Positions 42,001 through 55,341 of a stretch of DNA of 64,000 bases are shown here, one piece after another. The stretch spans positions 7,641,694 to 7,705,693 of the forward strand of contig NC_060955.1 of assembly GCF_910589235.1 (NCBI RefSeq). Direction: 5' to 3'. The position numbers were made by a program, and so were the translations under genes. The DNA comes from Vespa crabro. Taxonomy: Eukaryota > Arthropoda > Insecta > Hymenoptera > Vespidae. The notes beneath the pieces were generated by a model. That model had not been told where the DNA came from and did not search any database. It saw only the letters and a program-made list of their open reading frames with translations. Position 1 is the first letter of the stretch, and the number at the start of each line of letters is the position of its first letter.

Positions 42001-43202
42001 TTAATACTTATCATACCTTTAAAATATGCTATAGGGAACGTATCACTGCGCAAAGAAATGTACAGTGATATATATGTCATTATAATAGATTTTATTTGAA
42101 TACACTGTATGCTGTCACATACTAAGAAATACATGAAGCAAGTAAAAAAATGTGATTATTGCGATTCATAAGCGCACGACATGGTAATAATTTATATGCT
42201 AAATAAAACCGATATAATGATGTTTTATGAAAATTGGACGTGATTGAAATATTAAAATTACATAAAAAATCAAACGAAATTTTTTCGCACATTCGCATCA
42301 ATCAACTTATGCACCTATTTGCTATGATCACAGTTACATTCATAATATTATAAGTTATTATATTATATATGACCGTTGTGTCTTTATCATCATATTACTG
42401 TATATATGTACATTTTAGTTATAAATAGGTATATGTTCATTTAAATATAATGAGGTTTTAAAAGCTTATGACTAGCAGAACCTCTAATTTTTTAGTCACG
42501 ACCACTATCACTATCAGGGTGTCTTTATAGTCATCACAAAGAAAAATTTTTTATAGAATTAGAATTCTATATTTTATCTATTATAATGTAAAATTCTGCT
42601 TAAAATTTCAAATAAATTGTTAAATTCTTAAAATAATTTTCAATCATTAATTTAATTGTATTTTAACATTAAAATATTGTATATAGTAGCGGTCGTGCCT
42701 AATGCATAAAAGCGAAAGTAAAACAAGTGTAGCTATTATGCAAAATTAATAATATGTAATGGTAATGCATAATAATTAGCATGATGATAAAACTAACGGA
42801 GATTTGGGGGTGTGCGAGCCCCAACGGGGTTCAGATCGAAAATGGGGAGACGAACGTAAAAAGTTGCCGGTCGTCAATATTGTGAAAATGCGAAGCTTTT
42901 TCACAGGCGTCCAGAAGTCGCTGCGCTGGCCGGACCAGAAATAAAAAGCAGTCGGGCTGGTTTGTCAATGGCATTATGAGTGGTAATACTATCACGAGTC
43001 TATGCAAACGAAGCTTTAAACAGTGACTTCGCAAGCAATATCACTAAATTATAATTTCAAAATCATATACTATGCCTTTTCTTTAATACACTGTACATAC
43101 GACACCATTTAATTAATCTTTTTTTGCATTCATTCAAAGCACATCACTTTCACTTCTTCTTAATCAATTTACTCAAGAATCTCATTAATATCAATAGAAG
43201 GG
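36018..43202. other. Convergent AT-rich region between put and RUSC-like gene
   Basis: A 7.2-kb gap between the stops of put (plus) and the RUSC-like gene (minus). It is very AT-rich, with no coding exon or tRNA that I can recognise, and is likely dominated by long 3' UTRs. The one clear compositional anomaly is the GC-richer hairpin-forming island at about 42785-43030. On the RUSC strand an AATAAA complements about 42085-42090; if that is the transcript end, the island would lie in the RUSC 3' UTR. Confidence 0.55.
42785..43030. ncRNA. Candidate structured RNA (unidentified)
   Basis: About 245 bases stand out as much GC-richer than their surroundings and rich in local inverted repeats. On the plus strand: GCCCC-AAC-GGGGT near 42818-42831; GACGA/TCGTC at about 42848-42875; TGTGAAAATGC-GAA-GCTTTTTCACA as a near-perfect hairpin at 42881-42905; CTGG-CCGGA-CCAG at about 42926-42938; and a long stem formed by GTTTG, GCAT and GTGGTA with TATCAC, ATGC and CAAAC at 42960-43009. 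The last stem is followed by ACA at 43020-43022 and preceded by an ANANNA-type word near 42939-42944, a layout reminiscent of an H/ACA tail. I do not recognise it as any known RNA. It could equally be a structured part of the RUSC-like 3' UTR or an old repeat. Strand is undetermined. Confidence 0.35.
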
Positions 43203-46200
43203 CTAAGTCTGAATAGTATGCACACACATTCTCGGAACCAAACCTTTTCTATCACCTCTTGCACACAATAACCATTTATTATCAATTTCTAATATAACTT
43301 TCAATCTTTCACCTTCTGCAAATGACAGATGCCCATTATTCGATGGTACCCTATTTGTAACTGTGCGAACCTCTCTGGAATCGAGATGGACGTAGCGTTA
43401 TTTTACTAATCTAGAGAAAGAAAAATATACAAAAGTAAGATAAAACTGAAAAAAAAAGAAGCGATAAATAAATGATAAAAAGAAATTGCAAACAAAACAT
43501 ATTATAAGCTGATAATTGAATATTAAGATAAAATTTTCATAAATATATTATATCAATAAACTTTGTCTGCCTTTAGCAAAAAATATTACATTTTAATATA
43601 ATAACATGCTATACTTTTGCCATTACGTGCATCAAATTTAAATAGAAAGAAAGGAATATGTATCATAAACTAAACTACTTTTTGTTTATATAACTTTGTG
43701 TTTTATGTACATATAAACTTTGTGATTCAATATTAAATCAGTACTCTCTAAATTAAAAATAGTGTATGGAAAAAAACATTCAAAAATAAAAATTAAATCA
43801 AAATATGTATATATATGTAGAATAATTCTACCTACTTTAGCGGTTGTTTCCTTGGAGGATTACGTGTAATTGTATTTGGCCTTGGTAGAGATGTGGAAGC
43901 AGCTCGTCTTTGAGGAGATAGGAGATTCTTCTCTTTCGACATAACTCCATAGGATTTATAAGGTAAAGAGCTAGGTCGTGACAAATGAGCCCGCGACGTT
44001 CCGACTATGTCTTGATCTACACGACTCGTACGTCGTGTTTCTTGTATACTTTTCCCCCTTGTTTCTATTGGTTTCATTAATACTGTTTTGGTAGTTGATA
44101 ATGTAACCGGCTTTTTCAAAGAAGGTATTCCAGAGATAGGAGACTTAACAGTTTTTACAGATCCTATTGCTACATTTGGTTGTTTAATAGGTGATGTTAA
44201 AAGTCGTGGTATTTTTGATTTTCCCAAATTCGCAGGTGTTCGCATAGGCGATAAGGGTAATGCCGTTCCCGGTTGGTTTTTTCCAGTTTCTTCTTTCCCA
44301 ATCATCAATTCCCATTTTTCTTGTAGTTTCCTAAATTTAGTTTCTCCGGTAATCGTATCTTCATCGTCCATTTTAGAATCTGGACTTAATGATTTAATAG
44401 GAATCATTTGTTTTGTTGCCCCTCTATTCAATGGAGAATGTTCAAGGCTATCAGTATAATCTTCGGAATCTTCGGAAGCTAATTTTTCTAAACCATGCAA
44501 TACTTTTGTCCCGACAGTGTTGTTAAAACGTTTCTTTACAACATTTTCAAGATCAGTTTTATGTGCAATGATAGACTTATCGTCATAATCATTATAAACA
44601 TTAACGCAAGACCGTGGACGTATTTTTCTTGGACTTAATACAGTTCCACAATTATCTGCTTTTTCAAAATGATGATCTTTTTGAAGTAAATCAACATTTC
44701 TAAAATTTAGTCCCTGGAATATATATATAAAAAAATTTCCATGTAATTGTTCATCATGAGAGGTAATTGACAATTATTTAATTATACTTACATCTATATT
44801 ATAATTGTTCATATTACCGAAACTATTATGTAATTGTCGATATTGGTATAAAAGATCAAGCTGAAATGGGCAAAATGCTAGAGGATGTAAAATATCTAAT
44901 AAATTATCAACAACTTCTCGAACGTCGGTATTTGCTAATGCTCCGGTAAATAAACTATTACTGTTATAATGTCTCCGTAAAATCGATTCTCTTGTACATA
45001 AATATGCAAACCAAGCATCCAAAGCTCGCAAACTAAAAAAAGAAAAAATATAATATACATTTTCAATTCAATTTAATGCATAAGAAAGATATAAATATAA
45101 TAATATAAATAAGGTGCACAATTATAGATTTTTTAATAACATTATGTTAGTCTAAAAACTCACTTCAACAGACCAAATACAAATGCATGAAATTTAAGCA
45201 TTCCCTCAGTAATAATATCTTCGCCATTAATCTTTTGAACTAACTCGTTCAATGTTTTTGTAAGTGGCCCTTGCTGAGCAGAAGCCTCAACAACTTGCCA
45301 TACACTGTTTGCTATTGGACCAAAAGTAGACTGCAAATGTGATTTTAGACCATCTGACATTATAGCATACAAAGTTGGGCAGAGATTACTCAAACAAAGT
45401 TGTGCACATTCATTTTTATCATTATAATTTTGCCGACCATTAGTAGGTTCAGCATTCCAATATTTGAGTAGTAAGTCAACAGCTTTGCTTGTGGATGATA
45501 TCATATCTGTAATAAAATAAAAAAAAGTTTAATTACTATATATATAAATGTAAAACTGTATGAATATGGATAAATTAAATATATTAAAATAACAAACAAA
45601 AATTAATATTAACATACTTCGTTTTTCTTCTAAATCCACTTTGTTCTCAGTATTGATTTCTTTGTTTAGATCCTGAAAACATCTATCTTTATTGTGCTCA
45701 TTCGTCGGGGCATTTGCATTATTTGGCTATAATTAAATACAATATATGAATATATTTAAAAAACAAAAATATATTTAATATATTTTGGTAATATATATAA
45801 AGAAAATATTACCTTTTCATCTGAATATCGTTTTTTTTCGTGTAAAGCAAAACTGACAGTCTTTTTTTGTGATTCAGCCATATCAATGTTTTTGACTACA
45901 TCTTTATTCATTCTAAGTGCTAAAAATTTTCTCACGTACGATCTTAATTTAACTTCGGGATCTTCATTATCTCCTTCGCTACTTTCTGACGATAAACCAC
46001 TACGTTTTAAAAATTCTTCTAATTGCTTTATATCATCTTCACTATTTTGAGAAGTTTCATAATCTACGTTCGTATTATTAACAACTTCATTCAGTCTCTC
46101 TAAAATAAAATTAGTAGCTTCTCAACAAGTTTTAAATACTTTTTATTAAACTATGAATATAAATATGTCAGAAGTAAAAATACACAAAATAAATTTTCTT

Positions 46201-49200
46201 TACCTGTATTACATTTTTCTTCTGTTTCGTCAACATCTTTTTCTGAATCGATAATTCTCCCGCGGCATAATAGTTGTAAATCATTATTCATATAATATGG
46301 TTCTTGTAACGACATTCTTTTATTTGGTTCAGGACACTGATCTTCTACTTCTTCCACTCCTCCCATTTCAAACATACTATATCTCTTACTTGTGGGAACT
46401 TTATTCTTTCTTAAGATACTTCTTGGTAAAGGAGGTCTTGGTGGCACTTTGCCATTGCAGCAATCAGATTCTCTATCTCCATAAGGTAATGAAATGGACC
46501 GTTTAGGTAAATTAGGATAGGTTTGCTTTGCTTGATTAACAGTTCTATGAATTTTCTTATCGTTGCTCACTAAACTTGCTTCAGAACTAATGCTATCATA
46601 GCGATACAGGTATAATGGATTAGCTACATTATTAGGAAGTAGCTGTTGATTTGTAGAGGAATCCGTCAAGATCGTAGATGAGCCTCGATATCCAGAAGAT
46701 GGCTGCGTAGCAGTACTACTAGTTGAGGAAGTATTATTTGGTATAAGTTCACTTATTGGTCTTGTTTTATGTCGCATTGGGGGAGATAAACAAAACAATG
46801 GTTTTTTAGTTTGTTCATTGATATTGATATGCTCCGAAACTTCTGGCACATCATGTAATATTTTTTTATATTCAGTAGGTAAAAGGAATGTTAGCGACTC
46901 CCAATCCTTAACGTGTGAAAATCCACGTTGTTTAAGCGCATCGATATCGTTACAAGAGAACGGTCTGTTGCATCTATTTGAATGTTTCCATCCTGGTTTA
47001 CTTTTATCATAACATTGAGGCTTTAATGCTACATTGTCTAATTTCGTATCTTTAATATTAAGAAATGAAAGATCTGGTAACGTATAATTAGGATATACAA
47101 CATAAACAGGCCTTTTATTAACTATCGTTTCCCGTATAGAAGGGCTATCTCTTTCTGCAGGTACTTTGTAAATTAGTGACGTTTGCACTTCGTTATCTTC
47201 TGTTTCGACCATTGCTTGAATTCCTGTTGTTTTAGATATTACAGATTTATTTTCCTGAAAAACCCGTAAATGTTTTGAATGGCATTCCAAGTCATCCTGT
47301 GAAATTTCAAAATCTATTTGTTCGATATCACTGTCATGTACGAGTTCTGATTTAGTTATGCTTTCCGACAATTCTTCGACCGAGGCAGATGAAATCATGT
47401 CATCTTTATTTTCCTTATTGCTTGTAAAAGTATTTGGAATGTCAGCCAATTTATCTTTTAGACTGTTTACTTCTTTATTATTATAACAATCACTACGAAC
47501 CCAATTTATAGAAAAATCTTTTTCAGGAAGTGGACGAGTACATGTATTTATATTTTTTCGCTGTATTTGTGTATTTGTATTAGTTCCACTATCACTAGCA
47601 CTATTGCTTGTAGGCCAACCACTATCACTGATGGAATCAGATTGATCCAAAGTAAGACTCATTCCTTCAGCGCTCATACTCTTTTGTTTCATAAACAATT
47701 TTACTAGGCTTAAATTTTGTAACTTTTTCCCAGAAGAAATATTTCCACTACCATCGGAATTTTCGTCATTTACAGATCGACTCATTGCAGAGCCTGAATT
47801 GTGTGATTGTAATGGGTGGTTATTTGATTCAGCAGAATCAACCTGTAAAAAGATATATAATATAATAACAATAATTTAATCTTGTTTGAATATTAACATA
47901 GAGAATTATCTTTGCAATATTTACAGAAAAATTGAGATGAATATTAGTAGGTGATTCTTGAATTCGTGTAAGATCTGGTAAGCTTTGACTCCTTTTATTC
48001 ATAGATATAGTTGTATTTCCTGTCCCATGTAAAAAATTTGGAATGGTATTGTTATTGCCCGAAGGATGTCGAGTTATAACCTTATTCATGGAAGAATGTT
48101 TTAAATTACTCCAAGTAGTATATATTTTAGAATCAGAACACACCATTGACGAATCTAATATAGTTCTTCGTAACCCCTTTTTTTTGTAGTAAGTTTCTGG
48201 TACTTCGTATGTTTCTGGTTTTTCTATGTAAAAACAATTTTACAATTTAATATTATTTTAATGAGAATAATTCATAAGTTTTTAATACCAATCTTCTTTA
48301 TATAAGATTTATTTATTTTATTCATTTATTATTGATTTACCTTGATTTTCGAAATCTGGAGAACTATCAGAATACATTGTAATACTACCTTCAAAAGCAA
48401 TAGTATAATTATTTTTATTATTTGCTTGACAAGTTAACAGCATATCTTCACAGTCCAATGAATCTACACTGTAACTACCTGCTGGCGGTAGCACAGGTGT
48501 TTCTTTCACAGGAGAGAATAATAATGATGATTTGCATATAGACATTGTATCAGTTGTTGAACAAGCAGATTCTTCTCCCTTTAAATAAAAATTAAAAATA
48601 ATGAAAACATTTATATAGATATACATATAAATCGTTCTTAATTATGTGTTTTATAATAGTTAGTAAGTTATTACTTTCATGCAATAAGTTCATTATCATG
48701 ATTATACTACTGTTACATAAAATATATATCATTTTTATTGGTTACAATTACTTGCACTTATATTAATCTAACAGTTAACATTATTATAATACAATGCATT
48801 ACAAGTTAGAATATATTAAATCTGTCCTACATATTTTGTATGGGTTATAAATGATTTCGTAAGAGATTTTTGCAATGAAGTTTGAAAATTAATGGAAATT
48901 GCACAGGTATTGTCATACCTGGCTGCTGGTGTGTGGGCTGATTGAAGAACCGATGTCAAGTTTTTCCATGACGGAGCCAGATATACTGGCATAACGTTCC
49001 CTTTGATAGTTAAACTGCCATAATAATGGAACACATTTAAAATTTAATGTGTACTAATCTGACTAGTCGAGCGATGTATTGCACATAAAGTATATACTTA
49101 TATTGTAGCTTTTATATATATTTTGTTGGAAGTTTCTGTATGTTTAATATGTTATATTAAATAAATAAATAAATGTATATTTGAGAAATATGAATTTGGT

Positions 49201-52054
49201 ATTTAAGGGTAACAAATAATAATTATTTAAAACTGTTATCATACAAGACAGTGTTGGATCATTAAAAACACATGTACTACAAATCCTTTGAAATGCATGG
49301 TATTAATGATAAAATTAAGTATATATCAGATGTAATAATAACATAATAAAACTTAAAAAAGTAAAGTAAGTATGTGCGATGTGTGCATATGTGCTCTATA
49401 TGTGTTAATAAAATAATAAAATAAATATTGAAAGAATATTAACCTCTGAATGTTGAACTGGATCAGTACACATAACTGGTAAAGCAGTAAGAAGAGTGTG
49501 GATGTCTGCACTACGAAAACTTTCCATATCAATTTCTGCTAAATTAGCATCCAAATTACGAGACAGATCATCATAATAACCCACATCTTCCCGGGAATAT
49601 GATGCAGAGAGTGAAGACAGAACACTAGGATGGACATGTAATCCTCCATCTTTGTATCTAAAAGTTGGCAAAATTAAAATATCTTTTTAGAGAATGAATC
49701 TTAATAGTAATGTTTTATTTATTTATAAATATAATCTGTTTACCCATAATCTGTACACCACTGATATTCCACATTGTCTTGTATAAAGTCTGAACCAATA
49801 AGATCTTGCTGCATAGAATCTGTTGCAGGATTGGAATTGCAATCCGATCCTGGTGTTTGCGGATCTTCCATGACTGCAGCTCCTTTGCCTGCACCTGGAA
49901 AATTTTATAAATATATAGTTTTATTTTTCTTATGTCTTCAAGATAATTAAATCAATATTAAAATATTAAAACTATTTATTATTAAAATATTTATTAATAT
50001 ACAATATTTAACAGTTTAAGTAGAATATTAGAAAATATTAGAATATTTCATATTTTGTCTATCTGCCTGTTCATATATAATCCATAAAATTTGAATATTT
50101 GGATATTATATTTATATTATTTTCATTGATTTTGATGTAAAAGGTCAAATTTATTTATAAATACGAAGATCGTGCGATTATAAATAAAAAAGAAAAACAC
50201 AATAAAAAAGATTGCAAAAAATTCTGTAGTTTGTTTTCAAAACAAAACATGATTACGAAATAGTTGTAATACGATATTTTCCATGCTATCTCAAATAATA
50301 CGTGCATGGAGACACAAAACATTAGAAACTTTTCAGTCATTCAATCATCATCGCCAAAGAATACTCGAAATAAATAGAGAACTTAATCCTTCGCCTAATC
50401 TTGATTTATGATTATTGTGATTAAACGACGAATGCCACTTAACAAAAATAATTTTAATTAATAATGTAACAAAATCGAGCGAGTTCAATTGTATAAATTA
50501 GAATTAATTCTGTTCATAAATATATTTTCAGATTTATGCAATAAAACGTATTACTTTCTTAAAGATCATATTATTTCTGATAATTGCCACTGAGAGAAAA
50601 ACTTCCATTGCATATTATTAAACATCCCTTGCATACTTTCGTTTATATATATGTAACAGAATTGTGTTACTCATGGTCGTCACATTGTTGCGTACCGATT
50701 GTCAGATCGATCTGTCATTGGTGTAACGAAGATGGTACATCGAATACTAAAATTTTAAGACGTATATTTTCTCGTTTGAAACGCGAAAAAGTTAGTATTC
50801 CTAGAAATCGAATTAACAAGATTAAATTGGAACTTACCAGGAAGAAAATGTTAATTTAATGACATGTCGTTAAAAAATCTTGACAAATGTAGAAAGAAAA
50901 GAAATATTTTTCTTTCGTAATACACTGTTCGCAATCGGATTACAATAGGTCGATTTTCCTTACATGGTTATCGTTCGATCGATTTCTCGGTCATTTAACG
51001 ACAAAGATGAACGACATATCTGTTTAAGGCCACGATCGAATTGATCACGTTCCTTTCCTGCTACGATTCGACAATGCCAACGACGAGGCACTGATAAGAA
51101 CGTCTCTTATTTTTCTCCTCCTTCCCGCCAACACCGCAGCCGTATATCGTTACGATAAAATGGGTATGGCAGTGTCGTGACGTCACCTCCAGCTTTACCA
51201 ATCATCTTATATAGTAAATAGCTAAATATTTTGCGCGCCAATTTTAAAATCATTTGAATTCGAATTTTCTTCAAATCTCCTAAGTATGTGAGTAATTCTT
51301 TACGCACATGAAAAACGTATATGATATTATTTGTCGTTATTAAATTATACATAATTTCATATATAATATAGGCAATTCCTACTTTATAAAAAATTATCGG
51401 CTTAAGATTTTTTTTTTTAATAGACTGATAAAGACTTGTTTATTATATTGTGTTTATGTGGGAAATGTAAATCCTCGTTTTATGAAAAAATAATTGCCTA
51501 TGTTAATATTTCATATCTATTGTATATCAATATTTGTTGGAGTATTTGTCATGCCTCAGTAAGAACTTAAAGAAGCAAAAATATGCGCCATTCGTAAGCC
51601 GGAAATATCAATCCTTATTTGTGACGTCAACTCTCTCGAGTAGTTTACTATCTTTAGCTTTCCTACATATTCCGATCTAATAATTAATAATCTATAATAA
51701 AGATGCCAACTTTGATTATTAAATAATAAATAAATAAAAGAATTGATAATTTCTATAAATGAAAATTTTAGTTAGTTATGTTAAGCAATTAATGTTTCGA
51801 ATATTTCATGCATAATGATTAAAGAATTTTATATTGAATCGCAATTCAAGTAGAAAGTGTTATTACTAGCATAGCGTGACTTTATTTCTAAAAAAACGTT
51901 CATATTGTATACACAATAATTTTCTGTTTACGTTCGTCAAATGATTTAATAATGTGCAACAAAATCATTTTCGTCATTTGCAGAAAAATTCGAAGATAAA
52001 ATCTAAGTTTTGAGAATAGAAATTGATACCTGAAGAAATTGTTATCCATTTCAT
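43203..52054 (-). CDS. RUSC1/2-like RUN and SH3 domain protein (proximal 5' exon form)
   Basis: Thirteen exons join in frame to 1563 residues: 52054-52030, 49894-49744, 49657-49444, 49014-48919, 48578-48341, 48223-47925, 47842-46204, 46099-45813, 45726-45618, 45506-45164, 45032-44792, 44713-43836, 43374-43203. The long N-terminal half is Ser/Thr/Asn-rich and looks disordered, with a Pro-rich stretch (VPPRPPLPRSILRK). A RUN domain spans about 1020-1210 (MISSTSKAVDLLLKYW, AQLCLSNLCPTLYAIMSDGL, SVWQVVEAS, FHAFVFGLLNLRALDAWFAY). A C-terminal SH3 domain spans about 1508-1563 (VRTVTNRVPS, LSFAEGERLKVI, KWLLCARGDRKGLVP). RUN plus terminal SH3 is the RUSC (NESCA/iporin) layout, an adaptor linked to Rab and vesicle or kinesin traffic. 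An internal ATG at 49871 would give 1547 residues. The last intron, into the SH3 exon, is inferred from phase and homology. Confidence 0.88.
48919..49014 (-). CDS. 96-base phase-0 exon of the RUSC-like gene (possible cassette)
   Basis: This exon reads FNYQRERYASISGSVMEKLD and continues to SSQ in phase 0. The flanking exons (ending ...VQHSE and beginning GEESACST) are also in phase 0 and would join directly without it. Skipping would therefore remove 32 residues without a frameshift. Good acceptor (ATGGCAG) and donor (GTATGA) signals bound it. The longer open frame across the same bases in another phase is a shadow. Confidence 0.75.
52030..52054 (-). CDS. Proximal first coding exon of the RUSC-like gene
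   Basis: ATG AAA TGG codes MKWITISS and then a single G before a GTATCA donor (phase 1). It joins in phase to the exon beginning GTGCAGGC at 49894, giving MKWITISSGAGKGAAVMED. The upstream sequence is GC-rich (GCCGCGGCCACGGCG before the ATG), like a 5' leader. If this exon is untranslated, translation would begin at the ATG at 49871. Confidence 0.6.
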
Positions 52055-52487
52055 CGCCGTGGCCGCGGCGAATTGGTTTTGCGTCTAGTATTTACACACG
52101 ATAAATGCTAACCGAAAACACCCATTTCTTCGACCATATGGTGACGAGTTGCCTGTCACTTACACTACTGTTAGAAATTCATTTTAACTGCGCCTATGGA
52201 GCATGATCGCTCATGCGGCGCATGTGCACTGTAGGATTGAATGTAAAGGGTGGGCAAATGGAAGTCGAATATAATCGAATGCATATATGTATGTATGTCT
52301 CGGCTTTAAAGACCCGAGTGGTTTCGCTCGATCGGAGCTTTAATTCTTGATCCAATGATGAAGCGTTATACGTATAAATTGTATGTATATACATTCGTTT
52401 CTCAATTTTAATGTCGTCATTCTTCTTTTATATTTTTATTTCTTTCTTTCCGTCTCCCTTTCTCTCTCTTTTACTCCTCTCTCTATT

Positions 52488-52490
<3 letters not shown>

Positions 52491-52538
<48 letters not shown>
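52491..52538. repeat. (CT)n microsatellite
   Basis: A pure CT array of about 46 bases with pyrimidine-rich flanks from about 52437. It lies about 440 bases upstream of the proximal RUSC-like first exon. Confidence 0.95.
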
Positions 52539-52539
<1 letters not shown>

Positions 52540-55281
52540 ACTTACATATTAGATCACACTCAGAGTAATTTATTAATTTATGAAAAATAATAAATTCCTC
52601 ATCAATTTTTGTTATGTATTTTGTTATGTATACATGCAAGAATTTTTAAAACAAATTTACTGTCCTGCTGTCTCTTCGATGTCAAACAAACAAATGCTGA
52701 TTCATTTGTTTTCAACAATATTTAAACGTTATTTATTATTAGTTTATTTTATCGTTATGTCTTTGCGATTTTTCCTTGTTATTGCTTAAAAAGGAATGAA
52801 TTGATTGTTTGTGATCGAATACTATTAAAAACAAATACAAATGTTCATTTATTGATATTCTTACTAATGATCATGTTTAGTATTGTTCATATATTTTTGT
52901 TATTATTGTTATTTCTTTTATTTAATTTTTTTATTAATTTGTAAATTTGTTATTTTTAAAAACTTTTTCTTAACTTATTCAATTTCACTATACGTTTATG
53001 TAAACTTACACGCATGTCGTATACATGCATATACATATACATACGTATTTCGTACGATGTGTATATGTATGATAAACTACTTTCTCTATATATGTGATGT
53101 ATGTAATTTTTTAATAGTAGAAATTATGATCAATAAGGAAGTCTATGGAGTAGTTTATCAATGATTCTATATTGCATTAAAATGGTTAAAAAATTTAGTG
53201 AATCTACGAAGTAATTAGTTAATAAAAAGTTTACGAATAAGATAAAAAAACGAGTCAATGATTCACGAGTATTGATAAAACTCATTGGATTCATAACTTC
53301 GTTTTATTCATAGACTTGTTTATTAACTAACCTCATCGTAAATATATTATTATTAACCCTTTCCTTACTAAAGGACTATAGTTATTCAACGTTGAATGTT
53401 CTCTATGTACTAAAAGTGACTATGATCATTTGACAAAATTCTCTTTGAATTAAGAATTCTAGGTGAATGTAGTATATTTTGAGATATAATAGTTATATAT
53501 TAATGTCATATAATTTAAATAAGAAACCAATAATTTGCATAATATGACAAAGTATCAGATGTTATGCTCTGCAGTAACAGAAGTACACTCACTATTTAAT
53601 TGTCCCGTACAGCGATAACGTACTAGCGGTCAACTTTGTCATTAATTACAAATTAAATACGTTTTTGAACGATCGTATATGGAACGAACCTTGGCCTTTT
53701 TTTGTATTCAGCATGATGTATTGTATTTTGAATATATGATATACGCTTTTGGCGAGAGTACGTGCTAAAAATATTAATCTAATCGATTAAACATAGTTCA
53801 ATTCAATTCTTTCGCGATTTATTCTACAATACAGTAGCGAACTTGTCCTACCGAGAAAAGAAAGAAAAAAAGAAAAAAATTACAATATAATTATTCGCGT
53901 CGACAGTGCCGAGGGCGTGAGATAATTTTAGCACCAAGTAAAATGCCGGAGAAGAAGTCGAGAGCCAAATTTCGCGAATCGTTGCAAAATTTTACGTAGT
54001 TATGCATCCACGAAACATGATACGAGAATTTCAAAAATTTGCTTTTTTATCGTACTTAATGATTATGTTGTGTATAATTTTTTAGATAAATACGAGATTA
54101 GACGAATGATGAATGAATTTATCATTGATTCTTACGATATTAATGAATTTTACAAAAATTGTATTAAATGTTTATTTAATTGATCTCAAACGTAAATTTA
54201 TCAACGATAATTCTTTTTGATTTATTTCTCAATTTCCGTATGATTTAGTTATCTTTTCAAAATACTTAATGCTTCAATTAATCTGTGAGTTTTTCTTGTC
54301 ACGAAGATGACAAAAGACCACGGTTTGAAAATATCATGTGTAAAGAAGAAAAGGAAGCATTCTTTTGACTGTCCTTCGAGAAAAGAAAGGGTGTTTAAAG
54401 AAAAAAGATTCTCTCTCGGAGTGCAAGAAGTAAAATAGTAGTAGTCCTCTATTTATAGCAAAAGAACCGTATGCAAGAGAAGCTCGTTATATACACAAAG
54501 TCTATCATGGCCACAGAGAAAGAGAGAGAAAGGAAAGTGAGCGAGAGAGAGAAAAAGAGAAAGAGAGAGAGAGAGAGAGAAAGAGAAAAGAAAAGGGCGA
54601 AAGAGAGAGAAACACATCTGTAGAGGTATTTGAACTGTTGAAAAAAGATCGGCTAGAATTTCACCATATGCTGTCTCTGCGTAGTCGAGGGCGTTGCAGA
54701 TCGTTACTTAAATCATTAGAAATGCGTTCGCATTGAAACGTTTGATCCCTCGCATTCGACATTTTCGAGGATACAAATACAAACTTTTATTTCAGATATA
54801 CCTTGTTAGAAATCGTGTGATCGTTTAGACATTTCATTGAAAAGATATGTTGATGTAAAGTAAATATAGAATTAGAAACGTTGTCTAAACTTGAAAAGAA
54901 TCCAAAAAGCAATGCAAAAAGACAAGAAGTATGATTCACTTGATTAAATCAAGCATTATGAAGAGAAGTGTTTCTCTTTTGGCACGAGCAAGAAAGCGGA
55001 TTCTGTATGGTAACATTAAAAAAAAAAAAAAGAAAAAAAAAAGATTTTTAAATATACAATCAAAAATACAATTAAAAATACATCTATATGTTCTTACACT
55101 GTTTCTGAAGAAAATACATGCATTTATCGCATGGAACTCGATAATAATTCCAATCCTGTCGTTTACGACAGGACAAGGAGGGTGATTGCTGTTGTTCATG
55201 TTGTTGTCGCAATGGTGGTGATGGCGGTGGCCTTTTTCGTGGCCGTTGTCGACGTCGCGATGGTTGAAGTGACGGACTCAC

Positions 55282-55341
55282 GCGACCAGCAGAGAATTCT
55301 GCTATCTTCATGATGACGCACAACAGAAGCACTATCATCAT
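55282..55341 (-). CDS. Orphan signal-peptide-like exon (uncertain)
   Basis: An open frame of 20 codons starts at an ATG-ATG pair at 55341. It reads a hydrophobic MMIVLLLCVIM segment, then KIAEFSAGR, and meets a strong GTGAGT donor at 55281-55276 in phase 0. This resembles the first coding exon of a secreted or membrane protein on the minus strand. The frame can also be read onward without splicing to 55084 (85 codons, basic and Pro/Gln-rich). Phase 0 does not fit the RUSC-like exon at 49894. No downstream partner exon was found, so it may be chance. Confidence 0.2.

Noticed and set aside
42785..43030. Telomerase RNA as identity of the hairpin island
   Set aside because: No template complementary to one and a half TTAGG repeats is present. 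A single CCTAA word upstream near 42699 is not enough.
42831..43034. 67-codon minus-strand frame over the hairpin island
   Set aside because: It has no homology I can recognise and lies in a region whose signal is paired structure, not codon bias.
44088..44459. 123-codon plus-strand frame inside the RUSC-like gene (also 46297-46506 and 46818-47012)
   Set aside because: Antisense shadows of long minus-strand coding exons with no domain of their own.
48816..49034. Open frame reading GNVMPVYLAPSWKNL on the minus strand
   Set aside because: It has the wrong phase for both flanking RUSC-like exons. The same bases in phase 0 (FNYQRERYASIS...) splice cleanly on both sides.
50584..50859. 91-codon plus-strand frame upstream of the RUSC-like body
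   Set aside because: No domain, no supporting splice signals or neighbours, and it lies in an intron-like region.
53353..53380. TTAACCCTTT start as a piggyBac-type left end
   Set aside because: No matching AAAGGGTTAA right end could be found nearby.
55131..55313. 60-codon plus-strand frame with a Val-rich hydrophobic stretch
   Set aside because: It is antisense to the signal-peptide-like frame. The valine run comes from GTGGTG and GTTGTC repeats in a low-complexity patch.
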